Source: Pseudoneurospora amorphoporcata (lineage: Eukaryota; Ascomycota; Sordariomycetes; Sordariales; Sordariaceae). From it: a stretch of 64,000 bases of DNA. Shown here one piece after another: positions 1-12,400 of this stretch. Location: the NCBI GenBank assembly GCA_033297205.1, contig MU859082.1, forward strand, positions 62,001 to 126,000, written 5' to 3'. The position numbers and the translations under genes were made by a program. Under the pieces are notes generated by a model, which searched no databases, was not told where the DNA came from, and saw only the letters and a program-made list of their open reading frames with translations. The first letter of the stretch is position 1; each line of letters opens with the position of its first letter.

Positions 1-461
1 ACCCCAACGCCTCTTCCCCCGTCTGTTTCTGCCGCGAGTGTCTCACAACACTCAAGTGCGAGTCCGTCTTCTGTTCCCTGCGATGCTACGACCTCAACTT
101 CCAAGGCCACCGTGAAAACATCCACATGCCCGTGCGCCGAAGTTTGAACAAGATCGTCACAGACCGCCAACATCTCGAGTATTTCCCCATGCCACCGCTT
201 TCTTCCTCCTCGGGTCCCAGCTCGAGGGATAGAGATAGAGGGGACCGGGACTACCGTAACCGTGGCAACAACAACAGCAACAACAAAGACAGCAACAACA
301 ATGATGACGGCAACGGCCCCAACAGCGGATTCGGCGAGAACCCTCCTCTTCTGCAAACTAGGACTCGGTACAAGGCACGTAACATCAAGGACCACGTCAT
401 CCCGTTTGACGAGGCCATCAGCAACTGGGAGGAAGCGAACCAGGTTAAAGCGCAAATCTAG
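1..461 (+). CDS. C-terminal part of a Cys-rich zinc-finger-like protein (5' end outside window)
   Basis: An open frame enters from the left edge (first full codon at 3) and ends at TAG 459-461. The visible N-terminal part is a dense Cys/His cluster: C-x-C-x2-C, a CES..C segment, then FCSLRC followed by a His about ten residues on. This spacing resembles the MYND/HIT class of small zinc-binding domains, which usually mediate protein contacts. A linker rich in Ser, Asp/Arg and Asn follows, then a predicted helical tail ending VKAQI. No catalytic domain is visible, so function is unknown. The same frame stays coding-like beyond the TAG, through a second TAG at 495-497, so the annotated end may be a premature stop or may hide a short intron. 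Frame is certain; family is tentative. Confidence 0.6.
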   Translation, partial: PNASSPVCFCRECLTTLKCESVFCSLRCYDLNFQGHRENIHMPVRRSLNKIVTDRQHLEYFPMPPLSSSSGPSSRDRDRGDRDYRNRGNNNSNNKDSNNNDDGNGPNSGFGENPPLLQTRTRYKARNIKDHVIPFDEAISNWEEANQVKAQI

Positions 462-2059
462 GAGATTAAGAAGCGCCCCTGGCACTGGCACAACTAGGAG
501 GAGAGCCAACCTTTACTGAACCAGGAGGAGAAGGAGGTTCTGGACCTGCTGAACTATGAGGAGGAGCAGGAGGAGGTGTTGACTGTTGTTGAAAGAAGAA
601 GAAGCAGAAGAAGAAGAAGAAGAATATGGAATCCTTGGTGGGTACGTCGACGACGGTACCACGAACGAAGAAAGCCAACACGACTTTCGAGGCCGAGGGA
701 GATCTTCTCTTCGAACAGGAAGATATTTTTCCAGCAACGGACGGGGACAGAGAGTATGGGGACTAAGGGACCTGGAACAGTTGGGACGGTTAGGACGCAG
801 ACAATGGTCAATGGTCAACGGCACAGATGGTATTGGTGCAGAGAGGACGAGAACAGATTGGATGGGGACAGAGGTCGATGACAAAGGGGATGGGGACAGG
901 CGAAGGGGACCTATGCAATAAAGCCACTGCAATGTCCCATCTTTTGCATTACACCAGTAGGAGGATATGGAGTGGATGAATGGATGCATGGGATTACATG
1001 AGCCCTTGCTTCCTGCTCTCTCCCGGTCATGTATATGTATATGGCATCCGCAGAAGAAAAAAGGGGGATGCCATCAAAAACAAGCATTGGCCGGTAACCT
1101 GTGTTTATATATCTTTGTTATGGAATTCTTTGGCGGAGTTGAGAGAGAGAGGCATAAATGAGTCTGTTTGGGTGGAGACTCAATGGAGGGAAAGGGAGGT
1201 GAAAATTCAGTTTAAGCAACAAATCAGTCGAATGGTTACTTGCTAGGTTCGTCTCTTGAACTGGAAACCGTAAACACGTTGCTGCGACTACGAGACCTAC
1301 TAGATATGGAGGTGCTGAAGATGGTGGATGATAGAGACTCCCATTGCGAGTCAATGAATCAACAGTTCGATATATGCATACGATACGGTAAGGAGGGCAA
1401 CACCAGTTCAAAATCAGCATATGGAATGAACCAGCAGCAGGGCTATATAACCATCTAGTCTTTAGATATCCTCCCGGTCTCTGGCTCATTCACTGTGAGT
1501 AGAGTAGAACTGCCTCTGCTCCATCGCCCATATTCTTCATCAACCCATACATATGCCGTAATACAAAACAACCGGCAAGAAACAAGAAGTGCCATGCGGC
1601 AAGAAGAGAAGATAAGTGTACGAAATAAGAAAAGTAGGTAAAGATTTGTCTGTGGGTATTCCATATCCGGTGTCATATCGAAACAAACAAACAGGCCATG
1701 CAGAACATAATACATGAGATACATCAAAGCACTTTTTGCTCTGTTCCCGTAGCATCTTACCTCTTATCCGCATATGATAACGGACTGCCAGCCTCCGAGG
1801 CAAGAACAGGAGCTCCTATGCAGTAGTGACTGCGATAAACAAAGCTTCCATGTCCGGCGTTTATGCAGATGGGTATCCCAGCGCCGATGTACTGCACCCT
1901 ACTCAAAGTAGATTCAAAGACACACTATGTCCTCAAACGTCGGCCCTGAAACGGCGTAAGGATTTGATAACCAATGGTGCTGAAGATATACCATGGCGAA
2001 AAATCGGAATAAGAGGCAAGTAAACCAGGCTTTGGCTTTCAGAGCGGGGCAGAGCCACA
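462..2059. other. 3' flank of the zinc-finger-like gene and intergenic DNA
   Basis: Positions 462 to about 770 keep coding character in shifting frames and contain a GAA-type trinucleotide run at 592-625. An AATAAA hexamer at 917-922 is a candidate polyadenylation signal for the upstream gene. From about 1000 to 2059 no convincing gene is seen; this should contain the 3' end of the convergent septin transcript. Confidence 0.5.
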
Positions 2060-3687
2060 CTAACGGATCTTCGCGCCGTGTTGCTTCAGCCTGGTTGTCC
2101 TCCAGTTCTCGTACCACTGTTCGCGACTAGCCTCCCGCAAATCGGAACGCCACTCGTTGAAGACGGCATCCTTAAGACGAACAAAGTCGCAGTGCTCTTC
2201 ATTGTAGGGATCCGCAAAGCCCCAGGGAAACTTGCGGCCGATAACAGCCGGCTCATAAAGGTCTGGGCTGATGATCGACATGGGGACGAAGGGAATCTCA
2301 TCTTCGACAGCAGTCTCCTCGGAGGGCTTGCGACGGCGAACGGATCCATTAGAGCGTCGGTTGGAACTTGGCGAAGACCCTTGCTTTGCACGGGGACGGT
2401 CTTCGTCAGCAACAGCCTCCTCTGTGTCACTGTGGTCGAACACAGCATTCTCGTCTTCTTCGTCGATGCGGTCAGATGAGTCGTCGTCATCTTCGTCGTC
2501 CAGCCCAAGGGCCTGCAACGGATCCAGGTTGGCTCTCTTAAGGCTATCCCAGACCGCCCTCTTCAGCACGCTCATGTGCTTCATCGTGATGGTGTCAGCC
2601 TTGGCTATAACTGGGATCACCGTGGTCTTTCCAGTGAGTGTTCGCATTACTTGTAGATCAAGGTCTTCGTCCAATGCTCCCACGATACGAGAGTAGGGAG
2701 GGTTCCTGGCACCATTGAGATACAAATTGCCAGCGCCGGCCCAGCTGGCTGCGATGTTTCGATCAAGTCGTGCGGGGTCGAGGAGGAGGAAGACGGCATG
2801 GATGTGGGTATCCTGTACACCAGGTGATCTCACGACCTTCATCTCCTCTACGAAGGTTTCCTCAAACTTGCTCTCCAAGAAGCTTGACAGCTCGCGGAGC
2901 TGCAAATCAACGACATTCTTTTCCAGTCCCTCCGAATCCCATAAGGTCAATCCGACGCGCTCGCCCTCGAACTCGGTTTCGAGATAATGCGGAATGAAGT
3001 TGCCGGAAGGTGAGGGTTTCGGAGAGTGGTCATGCTGGTCAACGGGCTTTCCTCGCTTTTTGGGTAGTGCCAAAGCACTCTTGAGAAACTCCAAGAAGGA
3101 TGTTTTCCCCGAGTTGCTGGCACCGACGACGAGAACACTGCGGGTAAAAAGTTAGAATCGCGGAGCTCTAGCAACGGCCTTTTTGGTAACACTTACTTGA
3201 AGGCAGTCGGATCCTTTCTTCTGCGGACTCTTCTGGGGCTGTTGATGGTGCTGACTGCACTGCTAGCATAGCTGTAGCGTCCGCGGTGCGCCATACTGGT
3301 GGCATTGGCATAGGGGTCGAAGCCGTTGGGAATGGGAGGAGGCGGAGGGACGTTGTATACTGAGCGTGGAGCCTCCATTGATGGGCGAGCAGTAGAAGAT
3401 ATAGAGTAATTAGATGAGTGTTCGGCGCCGGTTGAGCCCGTGGTTCCTGAAATGATTGCGAGTGAATCGGGACGAACTTCGGTTCCGAGCCCAAATTGGA
3501 GAGCGGGGGCTCCATTGTAAAGGGCTGGCAGTCGAGGGGGGGACTGAGGAAGCGCAGCAGAGGCATCGCGCTGGCGTTGGAGCTCTTGCGCTTTGGCCTG
3601 CTGTTGCTGCTTCTTCATGTCGCCACTCTTGGTCCTGCGTAGTAACATTCCTCCAAAACTAGATCGGCGAGCAGGAGACTCGTTCAT
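2060..3687 (-). CDS. Non-canonical septin (septin-type GTPase), 522 aa, two exons
   Basis: Exons are 3687-3197 and 3137-2060, joined by a 59-nt intron (GTAAGT...CAG) that restores the P-loop frame. Residues 1-163 are a Ser/Pro/Gln-rich extension. The G domain follows: P-loop GASNSGKTSF (about 169-178), a DSEG switch in place of the usual DTPG, and the septin-type specificity motif AKAD. Near the C-terminus is a septin-unique-element-like GRKFPWG. An Asp/Glu-rich insert of roughly 80 residues lies between AKAD and that element. No long C-terminal coiled coil is visible, unlike core septins. Septins polymerise at septa, hyphal tips and the cortex; this divergent member resembles the AspE-like or other accessory classes of filamentous fungi, though the exact class is not certain. 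The ATG at 3685-3687 is the first true ATG of the frame. Confidence 0.85.
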
Positions 3688-4476
3688 AGTTCTCGGCGAG
3701 AGACCAAATGCAAGTAATGCGTGTCGAGCTTTGACTGCGTATGCTTCGGCAGAAAAAGGCGGTCGACTTCGATCCTCGGCAACTGCGATATGCACTCTAT
3801 CTGTCGGGGACCACAGAGAGAGAGAATGCTGTGCGAGTGTACTGTGATAAAGTCGACTAGTCGGCAGGAAGCAGACGAATTCGACGACTTTGACGAGGAG
3901 GCGACGGATGACTGGCTACTGGTCTGTCAAGATGGTGGTCAGCTTTCAGACCCTGGCGAGAGGAAAGCGTGAAGTTGGAAGATTTCGGGAATATGTCAAG
4001 TCCAACTTGCCGCCTCGCTGGCATGGAACCTGTATTGGTTGTGGCATTAAGGAATTCATTCCATTGCTTGTTGGAGGTAAGGTTGAAAGGAAATAGAAAG
4101 AACGAACTTAGCTACCTAGCTAACAATTAACTGATAAATCTCACAGTGGCTGCTGAGGCCGAGAGATGGAAGGGCAAGCACGAAATACAGTTCCGCAGTG
4201 TTACTGGAAAGTGTAAGCCCGTTAAACTCCCAGTCAGTTTGCGGTCGATATCCCGAGGGCAGAACTGGTGTGTTTCCTAAGCCGGGACCTGAAGGCGGAA
4301 GGTGCAGAATGGTGGGAAGAGCGAGCGAAGGGTAAGTGGCAGTTGCCGTCGAACGGTTGAGGTCGGCAAAGTACGGATGAAGTGAGTGAAGGGAACTAAG
4401 GGTGTCGAGCTTCAGCCGGAATGCAACCAAGGAGCCGGGAGTAAAAGGTATCAAGGTTTCTGGATTGAAGGTTCGT

Positions 4477-4508
4477 CAGTACACTCAGTACACTCAGTAC
4501 ACTCAGTT
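4477..4508. repeat. Minisatellite, 9-bp unit CAGTACACT, about 3.5 copies
   Basis: The unit CAGTACACT is repeated head to tail without mismatch. The flanking sequence is non-coding. Confidence 0.9.
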
Positions 4509-5040
4509 CATCTTCTTTCTCCTTGGTCCGAAAATATCTTTTCATCCTCGTTACATTCATCCTTATCGTCAAACCGACTTATGTCTCTTTGAAAAGCTTC
4601 CATTTACAACTTAAACCACAGTTGTAAATGACCAGGCTCGACTCCCTCAAGCAACACCAACGCCTTTACTCTGCCAACAGCCACTGCGTGACACTGCTTG
4701 TCCTCGAACAGTCCTCGACAAAATCATCGCACTAGGCCAACTCATCCAACGGCATTTGTGTTGCTGCGGCGCAAAAGAAATGGCAACTTACGTGAACCTT
4801 GTCGGCCTCAGGGCGAAACAACCCAAATACGAAACGATGGGATGGTGGTTTGTGGCCGTACAACACGGTGGTGCGCGCGAGACTTGCTCAGCACGGAGGA
4901 GGGAGCAAGGATCGAGATGGTTGTTTGTAGTTGTGCAAGACGAGAAGCAAGAGGAGGATAGACGACAACCAGCTGTCGATGAGATCACAAACGACTTTGG
5001 ACCGATGGAGGTGAGTCGCAGAAAGGAAAACGTTAAACTC

Positions 5041-5092
5041 ACAGAAGAAACAGAAACAGAAACAGAAACAGAGACAGAAACAGAAAAGAAAG
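5041..5092. repeat. Imperfect hexanucleotide repeat (ACAGAA)n
   Basis: A run of ACAGAA/ACAGAG units in a purine-rich stretch. In one plus-strand frame it reads as a Glu-Thr repeat, but the surrounding frame has no other coding evidence, so I treat it as simple sequence. Confidence 0.8.
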
Positions 5093-6008
5093 CCTTCGGA
5101 CCAGAAGAAACGCTGGTCAGGCACGAGACAAGCGGATTGGCTGGCCGCGAGGTTGAACCCCGGCGGATGTCGCATGGGACAGAGCCTAGAATGACCAGGG
5201 TGGAAGCAACCACTGAAGGTGTGGACGGGGGTGGGTGGGTTGGTTGAGTTGCACCCTTAACTTCGTGCCAACTGCTTGGTTGGGCTAGCGAGGGTTTCGA
5301 GGCTCTCCACCTATCACCAGCTGCGACCCTGGAGATGAGATGGGCTGAACAAGTTTCTCAATTCGAAACGCAGAAACCGGGGAAGCGCAAGAGACACAAG
5401 CCTTGGCTCTGATCTTGTCTTGCGTCTTCAACCCGCTGTCTCGCCGGCTTGGTCGATATGCTTTCAGGTCCCCAAGAGCAAGAGTCTTCTCCGAGATATC
5501 CTCAACTCTGAAGCCGATCGCACGGACTGTTTGGATCGACCCCTATTCGATTGCAGCGGGTGATGACCTGCTCTCGTTCCAACTGTGGTACCGACCGATC
5601 TCTTATGTACATGCCTTGGGATGCCAACCGATCGTTGAGACTTCAACCTAGTCTTGACAACCGGCCGAGCCGGCGTACACGTACCTACACAGAGAGAAAC
5701 CCTCTTCAAGTAGGCGTCCCGCACCGTCGAATCTTGACTGTTTTCTCTCGATGGTCTTGATTGATGATCGCCCCCTCCTCGGCCCTCCGCAGGTCTTCGT
5801 GTTGCATAAGGAAGCAAGCGCCCTTCTCAGTCGACCAGTGACGACTGTGCACGCGTCTTCCCGTCATCCATCGTGTTCCAAGGCGGATATGGCTACACGG
5901 AGAGTATCAAAGCTGAAGCCACGTGCTGTTGTACGCACTCGGGGCTATTCTTCTTCGTCCACAGTTCCAGAAGCGCAGACGACTTCCGCCGCAGGGCTTG
6001 AAGGAGGT

Positions 6009-6035
6009 GTGGAGGGCGTGGAGGGCGTGGAGGGC
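6009..6035. repeat. Minisatellite, 9-bp unit GTGGAGGGC, three exact copies
   Basis: Three perfect tandem copies of GTGGAGGGC in otherwise unique non-coding sequence. Confidence 0.9.
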
Positions 6036-7206
6036 GTGTACTGTAATGTAAAGCACGGCTCAGGCCAGGCCAAATCCGCACTGCAAAGCAGACAAACATC
6101 AAGGGTCACATGGAATGATATTTGCGGTTGCGAGCCAGAGCCAGCTTGCCAGCGCAACGCAGCGGGGACTCTGAAAGCCAGGGTACGCAGTAAAGAACAC
6201 AAACGGGTTTCCCCATCCCGTCACTTGTTGGCAACTAGGGAGTCTGTGTGGAAGTTCTCACAATTTTATTTCAGGAGGAGACGTTCCCGTCACTCTACCC
6301 CCTTCCATTTACTGACCCCCGCCAGTTTTTAAGCTCTGTGGAGAGAAGTGGCTTCAATGGGTCCGCGCCTCCATTCCCACCTCGTGCAACCCCTGCTCGG
6401 TACCTGTTTCACATTGGGACCGAGCGGACGAGAGACTCCACCAAATGTTCAACGCTATCCCGTTTTGGGGTGGTGGCCTAAGCGCTTTATGCATGATGCA
6501 TCACATTGGAAATTCGACGACGAAACCCCAACTTGTCAGAAAGCACGCTGTGACTTTGGCAGGGAAGAGAAATCGTTGGAGAGATGAATTTTCTCGGCCT
6601 AAGCAAAAAAGGACATCGGATTATTCATAACAACTTACAGGGAGGAGGATACGAAAAAGTTTATGAATGAGACGTCGCCGGGGTGAATGTCGACGGATAT
6701 GGACTGCGTGGCCGACAGCAGCTCGGAACAGGAAACATATGATAGAGATCCTTGCCAGGGACCAACAAAGGCACGGAGAGTCTGGTGTGTCAGATATCTC
6801 CACATGGATGAACCGTCTCCATCAAGGCGTCTCCAATTTCTCCAATAATCCGCAGTTTCACGCACCAAATCAGGCCTCCGAGCTCTGAAAGCACGTATAA
6901 GAGGAATTGAATCTTTCGACTGCTGGACCAACCCAATAAGATCGTCCAAGGAAGAATCATGATATTGGATAAGTTGAGAGCCCATATCTATCCTGCGCCC
7001 CAACGCCTTGCGTACCCGATATCAACACCAGACCCTGCGCCCCGGGTATCTGCTCCCGTCTAGATGTCTTTGATACACAAAGAAGCCACCCTCGATCGCT
7101 CACGCTGGGTGCTAAAAGGTATAAGTATGTCCATGCGCACCCCTTCCCCCCAACAAAAAAAAGAAAAAAAAGAAAAAAGTCTAACACAGCTCAGGACCTA
7201 TAGAGA

Positions 7207-9461
7207 TCAGCCTTCAAAGACATTATGCTGCAACTCCACCCCAAACTCCTTCGCGACATCTCTCATCCGCGCCTCCAACTCGTCCTCCATGCCTCCGCCG
7301 CGATGCAGCAACTGCTTCACCCGGAAGAAATAAAACGCCACGTCCGTCAGCGCCAACACGCACTTGAACAGGAAATGATGCCAGTAGTTCACCAACCGCC
7401 GTCCGAGCGGCAGGTTCGGGTCCTGAAACAGGCTCCGGCTGGCCCACGTGCCCATCATCTTGATGCGGTTCACGGGCGAGCCCAGGTACTGATTATTTCC
7501 TTGGACGATCCTCACGTTGCGGCCGATGAAAATCAGCTCCTTGGGCCACTTGTCCTCGTCGGCGAGCACGTCGCGGATCCCCTGCTTCATGCGCGCCTGC
7601 ATCTCGTAGGAGCGCTCGCTGGCCGTCTTTTGCCCGTCCAGGTGCTTCATCAGCTTGGTCTGGAACCCGCCATCGTCGCCCCCTTCGTAAGGCCGGAGGA
7701 GCGTGGCCGAGGCGAAAAGGTCGGCGGCTTTGATGCCCCATTTGTTTGTGATCTCCTTGATTTTGTTGTTGTCAAAGGTCATCAGTGCTTTCCAGAACTC
7801 GCCGTATTCGTGTCGGAACTTTTCGCTCATGTAGACGTAGAGGCCATGGTCAATGAGCACGAGCTCGGCCCGCCCGTTGGGCAGACGCCGGATGAAAATG
7901 TTGCCTGGGTGCGGATCGCAGTGGACGACTCCCCACTTGAAGATTTGGGCCGAGAAGAGGTCGACCATGGTGGTCATGACATCCTTCGTCGAGAGCCCGA
8001 GACCGCCCTTGCCGCGCCGGCCCTTCCACTCGGTCCGTTCGGGCTTGATCATGTGCGTGTAGCCCTGTGTGCTCTTGCGAAGTGCGCTCCGGATGGTGGT
8101 CATGTCGGGCGGGTCCAGTTGGGCGCCGTGGACGCCGGCTGATCCGTTACCGTAGCCGCCTAGCCAGGGCCGGGTCATGGCCTCCTTGTCCCAGAGCCTG
8201 ATTCCTTCGATCCACTCAGTTGTAAGGACGCGCTTGGAGCTTAGTTCGGGGTATACTGGAGGTACGTAGACGCGCCCCCTTAGGCTGGGTTCCTTCTCAA
8301 CAAGCTGGCGCATGATCTCGGAATTCTTGGCCTCGTTCACGAAATCGGTCTCTAATCGTAGTCGCTCGCTGATAAAGGGGACCAGGCTGTAAAGTGGTAA
8401 ATCGAACCACCAAGTGTAGACCCACGTCACAACTCTGTTTACGTCAAGTGTTAGTCGGTGCTGGGCCAGACGAAACCCTCCTCTCTGGGAACTCAAAGTT
8501 GGCGTATGATGGGGGATACTCACTTGAAAGCCCACAAGTCCCAGCCAATCTGCCTCTCAATCTCCGGTTTCTGAATCTTGATCGCCACCTCTCTCCCATC
8601 CGGTAACCGCGCCCAGTGCACCTGCGCCACGCTCGCGCTCGCCCTTGCCGTGCGTTCCATGACTCCCTTACCCTCCGCCCCAGAAAAGCTTATCCCAAAT
8701 ACTTCCTCCACGCTCCTCCCGCCAAAGTCCTCCCGGATCACCTGCTCCACCTCCTCCCATGAATCCTGAGGCGCATCATCGAACATGCGCGAGAACATGG
8801 CCTGAAACTCAGGTGGCAGAACCGCACTCTGCATGGCAATCGCCTGGCCGATCTTGAGGTACAGTCCGCCATTGTGACGGAGCAGGTTAAACAGCCGCTC
8901 GGCGTTGCGCCGGTGCAGTTCTGGAATGCCCTCGGGAATGCCGATCCAGGGAATCGGAAGCGGTTTTGGTCGGAAGTTGAGTTTGTAGTCGGCCGCCACG
9001 ACGAGGCCGACGCCGAAGGTGCGTAGGGAGCGGGCGAGGCCGGAGGCGTAAACGTACTTGTCGGTTAGGTAGCCGACGCCGAGAAGAGTTGAAAGTATAA
9101 GGAGTTTGCGCGACCAGCGGCGGGTGCGGGTATAGGAGCGCGCGAGACGCGGGGCACCGAGTTTGGATGGCGATGGGGGGATGAGCGGCTCGAACGGGCC
9201 GGTGGAGGGCCCTGGTGTTGTGGTACCGTAGGACCAGGTTGGACGTCTGCTGCGGGAGGAGTAGTAGAAGCGTTGTGGTATTCGGTTGTGTATTGGTATT
9301 GTCGTCGTTGATGTCGTCGTGGAGACGCTTCTTAGTCGGCTAACGTACGTACGTGTGCGTATAAGGGATCTCGTCGCAACTGTCGTGGATAGGCTTGCTG
9401 CCCCGGCCACTGGAGGCGTTGTTGGACAGTGGCTAGCTGCGATTATGCTTTGGCGCAACAT
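7207..9461 (-). CDS. MCP2: ABC1/ADCK (UbiB) family atypical kinase, MCP2-like, mitochondrial, 721 aa
   Basis: Exons are 9461-8524 and 8434-7207; the 89-nt intron has GTGAGT and CAG ends and joins ...WAFK to VVTW in frame. The N-terminus is Arg/Ser/Thr-rich and lacks acidic residues, as expected of a mitochondrial targeting sequence. One membrane segment follows near residue 120. ABC1 hallmarks are KIGQ (about 203-206), ASASVAQVH (the Ala-rich loop that replaces the usual glycine-rich loop), VAIK with the conserved Lys near 295, an ETDF segment, HCDPHPGN near 484-491 and IDHG in place of DFG. Length and organisation match yeast Mcp2 and animal ADCK1/5, inner-membrane proteins linked to lipid homeostasis, more than the Coq8 group. 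The substrate is unknown for the family. Confidence 0.92.
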
Positions 9462-12400
9462 CGTGTCGTTGTGTTGTCCCTCGCGGGGTGGTGAGAAGGT
9501 TGGAGGACGATCTGTTAATGCATGCCACTTTGCTGTTGGCGCTCCTCCAAAACACTGCTAGGTAAAGTACTTGATCCGCTTGATAACGTCCTTAAAGACA
9601 GAAGACAATCCTCGAAGAACGTAAAATGCTGCACGTCGGCGTAAATAAAGGTTTGCGACGGGAAGAAGGTTGTTGGTCTGTAAGCTGGAAGTTGACACAA
9701 ATCGCCCCGAGTGTTCAAATGGAACTGACTGTTACCAGGATCGGTGTTCGATTACGTAGTGCGCTCCAGGCCTTGGAGCCGGCACGGGGCGCTAAGGCGG
9801 CTGAGCGGGACCCGGACAGGTGGCCTCGGTCCACTAAAAGAACCCCGGGATCGGCCGGAGTCAATCCGATTAGCCCGACTTCAGTGATCCTGCTGTTCGG
9901 ATCCGACTTCCAACATCGAGGCCGGTGAGGTTCCGTAGTCGCCTCTATTTGCAAATAAAAGAGGAGAAGGAAAGCGAGAAAGAAGTAATATGAGGGGAAA
10001 AACAAATAAGTCGTTTTCATGCTGGCAAGTCCCAACAGTCCAGCACACTCGATTTCCTTGTCACATTATGAGACCACCACAGCGTTGATTTGTCGAGGTG
10101 CCTTACACAGTTACTGTTATTCAAGGAATCGCACATGTGTATACCTTAGGTTGCAGTCCCTCGTAAGCCGAATTGGTAAAGTCACCGCATGTTTTGGCAG
10201 GTTGCAGGATTAACCAGTTCCATCGATATTCTTAGCGTTATCGGTCCTTGAGGGACAAGAAACTCACAATGTGGAATAAGAAGACTAACGCAGCAATAAA
10301 AAGTTTGGACCTTTTCTTCACTGCCTGAAGTGTTTTTGCCTATGCGACACCATCCCTTGTCTGGAACATCAAAACTGAAACCGACGTGGAAGAGCGGCTC
10401 CTCAATGCACGGCGTTAACAAGATACCTTAATCTGTGTGGAGTAGAAATTTCATTAGAAGCATTAACATCCAGCACTGGGATCCTCCCAGTATCCGACAG
10501 CAATGTTGATCCAGGGGAATTTATGGAGTAAGTGGTATGTGGGAACAGTCTCATTTAAATCTCAAACGCACATGGAGACGTTGTTCGAATGAAAATATAC
10601 ACATCATCGCCAGCAAATATGGAGGACGGTCTAGAAGTGGCAGTGTATATTCTCACTTGGGTACTACAATAACACCGAACGGACCTCGCCTTACTGGTCT
10701 TCATGATGACAGATAACAAGTACAACAATCGCAATCTGTCTACTGCGAAACGAGCCCAGGTTGGAGGGCGAGGAAGGCAGTCAGCAATTGAGATGGTAGA
10801 GGTACAGCGGACCAGAATGTTGAGAGTTGGGACGGAAAGAAAGTTCGGACACGTTTATGTCTATATAGGGTAGGCTTAGGTCCCCGATAAGTGTGTACAA
10901 TGTCTTTAGCCGGGAAAATGTATCCTTTTTGCCAAGACCACCCCTCTACTTCCGGTACTTAGTGGCCCTCTTAAAAATTCGCCAAGCGCGCGCAAAAACC
11001 GACCAAACCCAGGTGTCTGCGTGGCTAAGAAGTAGCTGTGGATAAAATTAACGCCAACCGATTGGTCAAAAGACGGTCTTGGCGAAAAGGATACATTTTC
11101 CCAGCTAAAGGGATGGTCAGAATCGTCTGGTGGCTCCCGTGTTGCTTACGAAAGATTATCTCAGGAGCTCAGAACAGATTGGGCAATGTAAATAGCCCTC
11201 GACCGGGTATTGTAATGAGTGTGATGCAGCCTTGTAGTTTACACAGGTTGGGTTAGACTGTCCGAGTACGGACCACACCCGTGAAATTTAACAACCCAAT
11301 ACAGGGGGTCAGGGTTACCTGGTCGAAGGCCAAAGCTGTAGGGAAGACTTCTGAGCTCCCGAGATAAACTGAAGAGGTCATCCGCTCGATTCACGTCGAA
11401 GGCAACTTTTTGGCCTCTATGGGAGGGCTGTCTGGACAAGTCCCGGGCACTCTCTCATGGTTAGTCCACTCGCCATAGCGTAGCCTAGCGAATATAAATA
11501 TCTACAGCGAAATCTGGCGAACATTTAGCGGAACATCTAGCGAGCATATATATCCCAAGCGGGTTCTGGGGTTTCACGAAGCGGTTTCCCAGCGAAGTTT
11601 TTCTTCCTTGCCTTTTTTGTCTTTGTTTTTGCCTTTATAAAGCGGCTTCTGGTCTTCTTCAACATGGTCGATACAGCGAAGGGAGCATGTGTCGGCGGAT
11701 AATTGTGAGTCACGAGCCGGTCATGGTCAAGCTCTTGGCTGCTTCTCTCAGGGGCAATTGCATCCTGCCGTGTCAACGGTTGTGTAGAGGGTAGTGTTAT
11801 TGAGGCGTATTGTTGGACAGTTACGTGGTATTCAATTTCTCTCAATAACGTGTCCAGCGGGCGCGGTATGCCAGTCAGCGGAGATAGACGGCAGGTCGGG
11901 ATGGATATATCGAGACTCTCTTAGATGTGATACGTCGGGAAAAGGGGCACGAGTGGATGGTGACCTAGGTATAAAGTTGGTAGCGGATAACACATTGTGC
12001 AATTGTTGGATCTCATCAAGTTTGTGGCACTTGGATCTCATCGCAATTTGCCTCGAGCTGATGACTGTGTCCCATGTGCATGAATGTTGGGCACTTTTCT
12101 ATTCTACAGCGGCGTTTGTTCTCCGCGCACAAAAGACTTCGTTGCAATAAAATGCCTTGGGGCCGAAACTCTATTTTGTCCAGAAGTCCTGCAATCCGGT
12201 CCAATGAATGAGTTGATTTGCGTCGATTTAGCAACAGGCCTGTTTGGGTAGGCTTCAGTCAACATCCTATCACAGCTGTATTTGCCAATCATCCGCGCTG
12301 TCGTCGTGCTAGTTACCTACTTTACGTGACAATCGCTCGCGATAATTCCACTGGTGGTTCATCAGATGGAGGAGGGGATAGGGAAAGAAGAGGCTAGGAC

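Larger units (their letters stand above)
3688..7206. other. Intergenic region, no convincing gene
   Basis: No frame in these 3.5 kb shows recognisable protein character or splice-linked exons. It should hold the promoter of the septin gene and the 3' end of the MCP2-like gene. Short tandem repeats occur at 4477-4508, 5041-5092 and 6009-6035. A minus-strand frame at 6635-7003 looks mildly protein-like but has no recognisable domain. Confidence 0.5.

Noticed and set aside
11537..11845. Minus-strand frame with a Lys-rich nuclear-signal-like patch
   Set aside because: Only 102 codons, with no conserved features and no supporting splice or promoter context.
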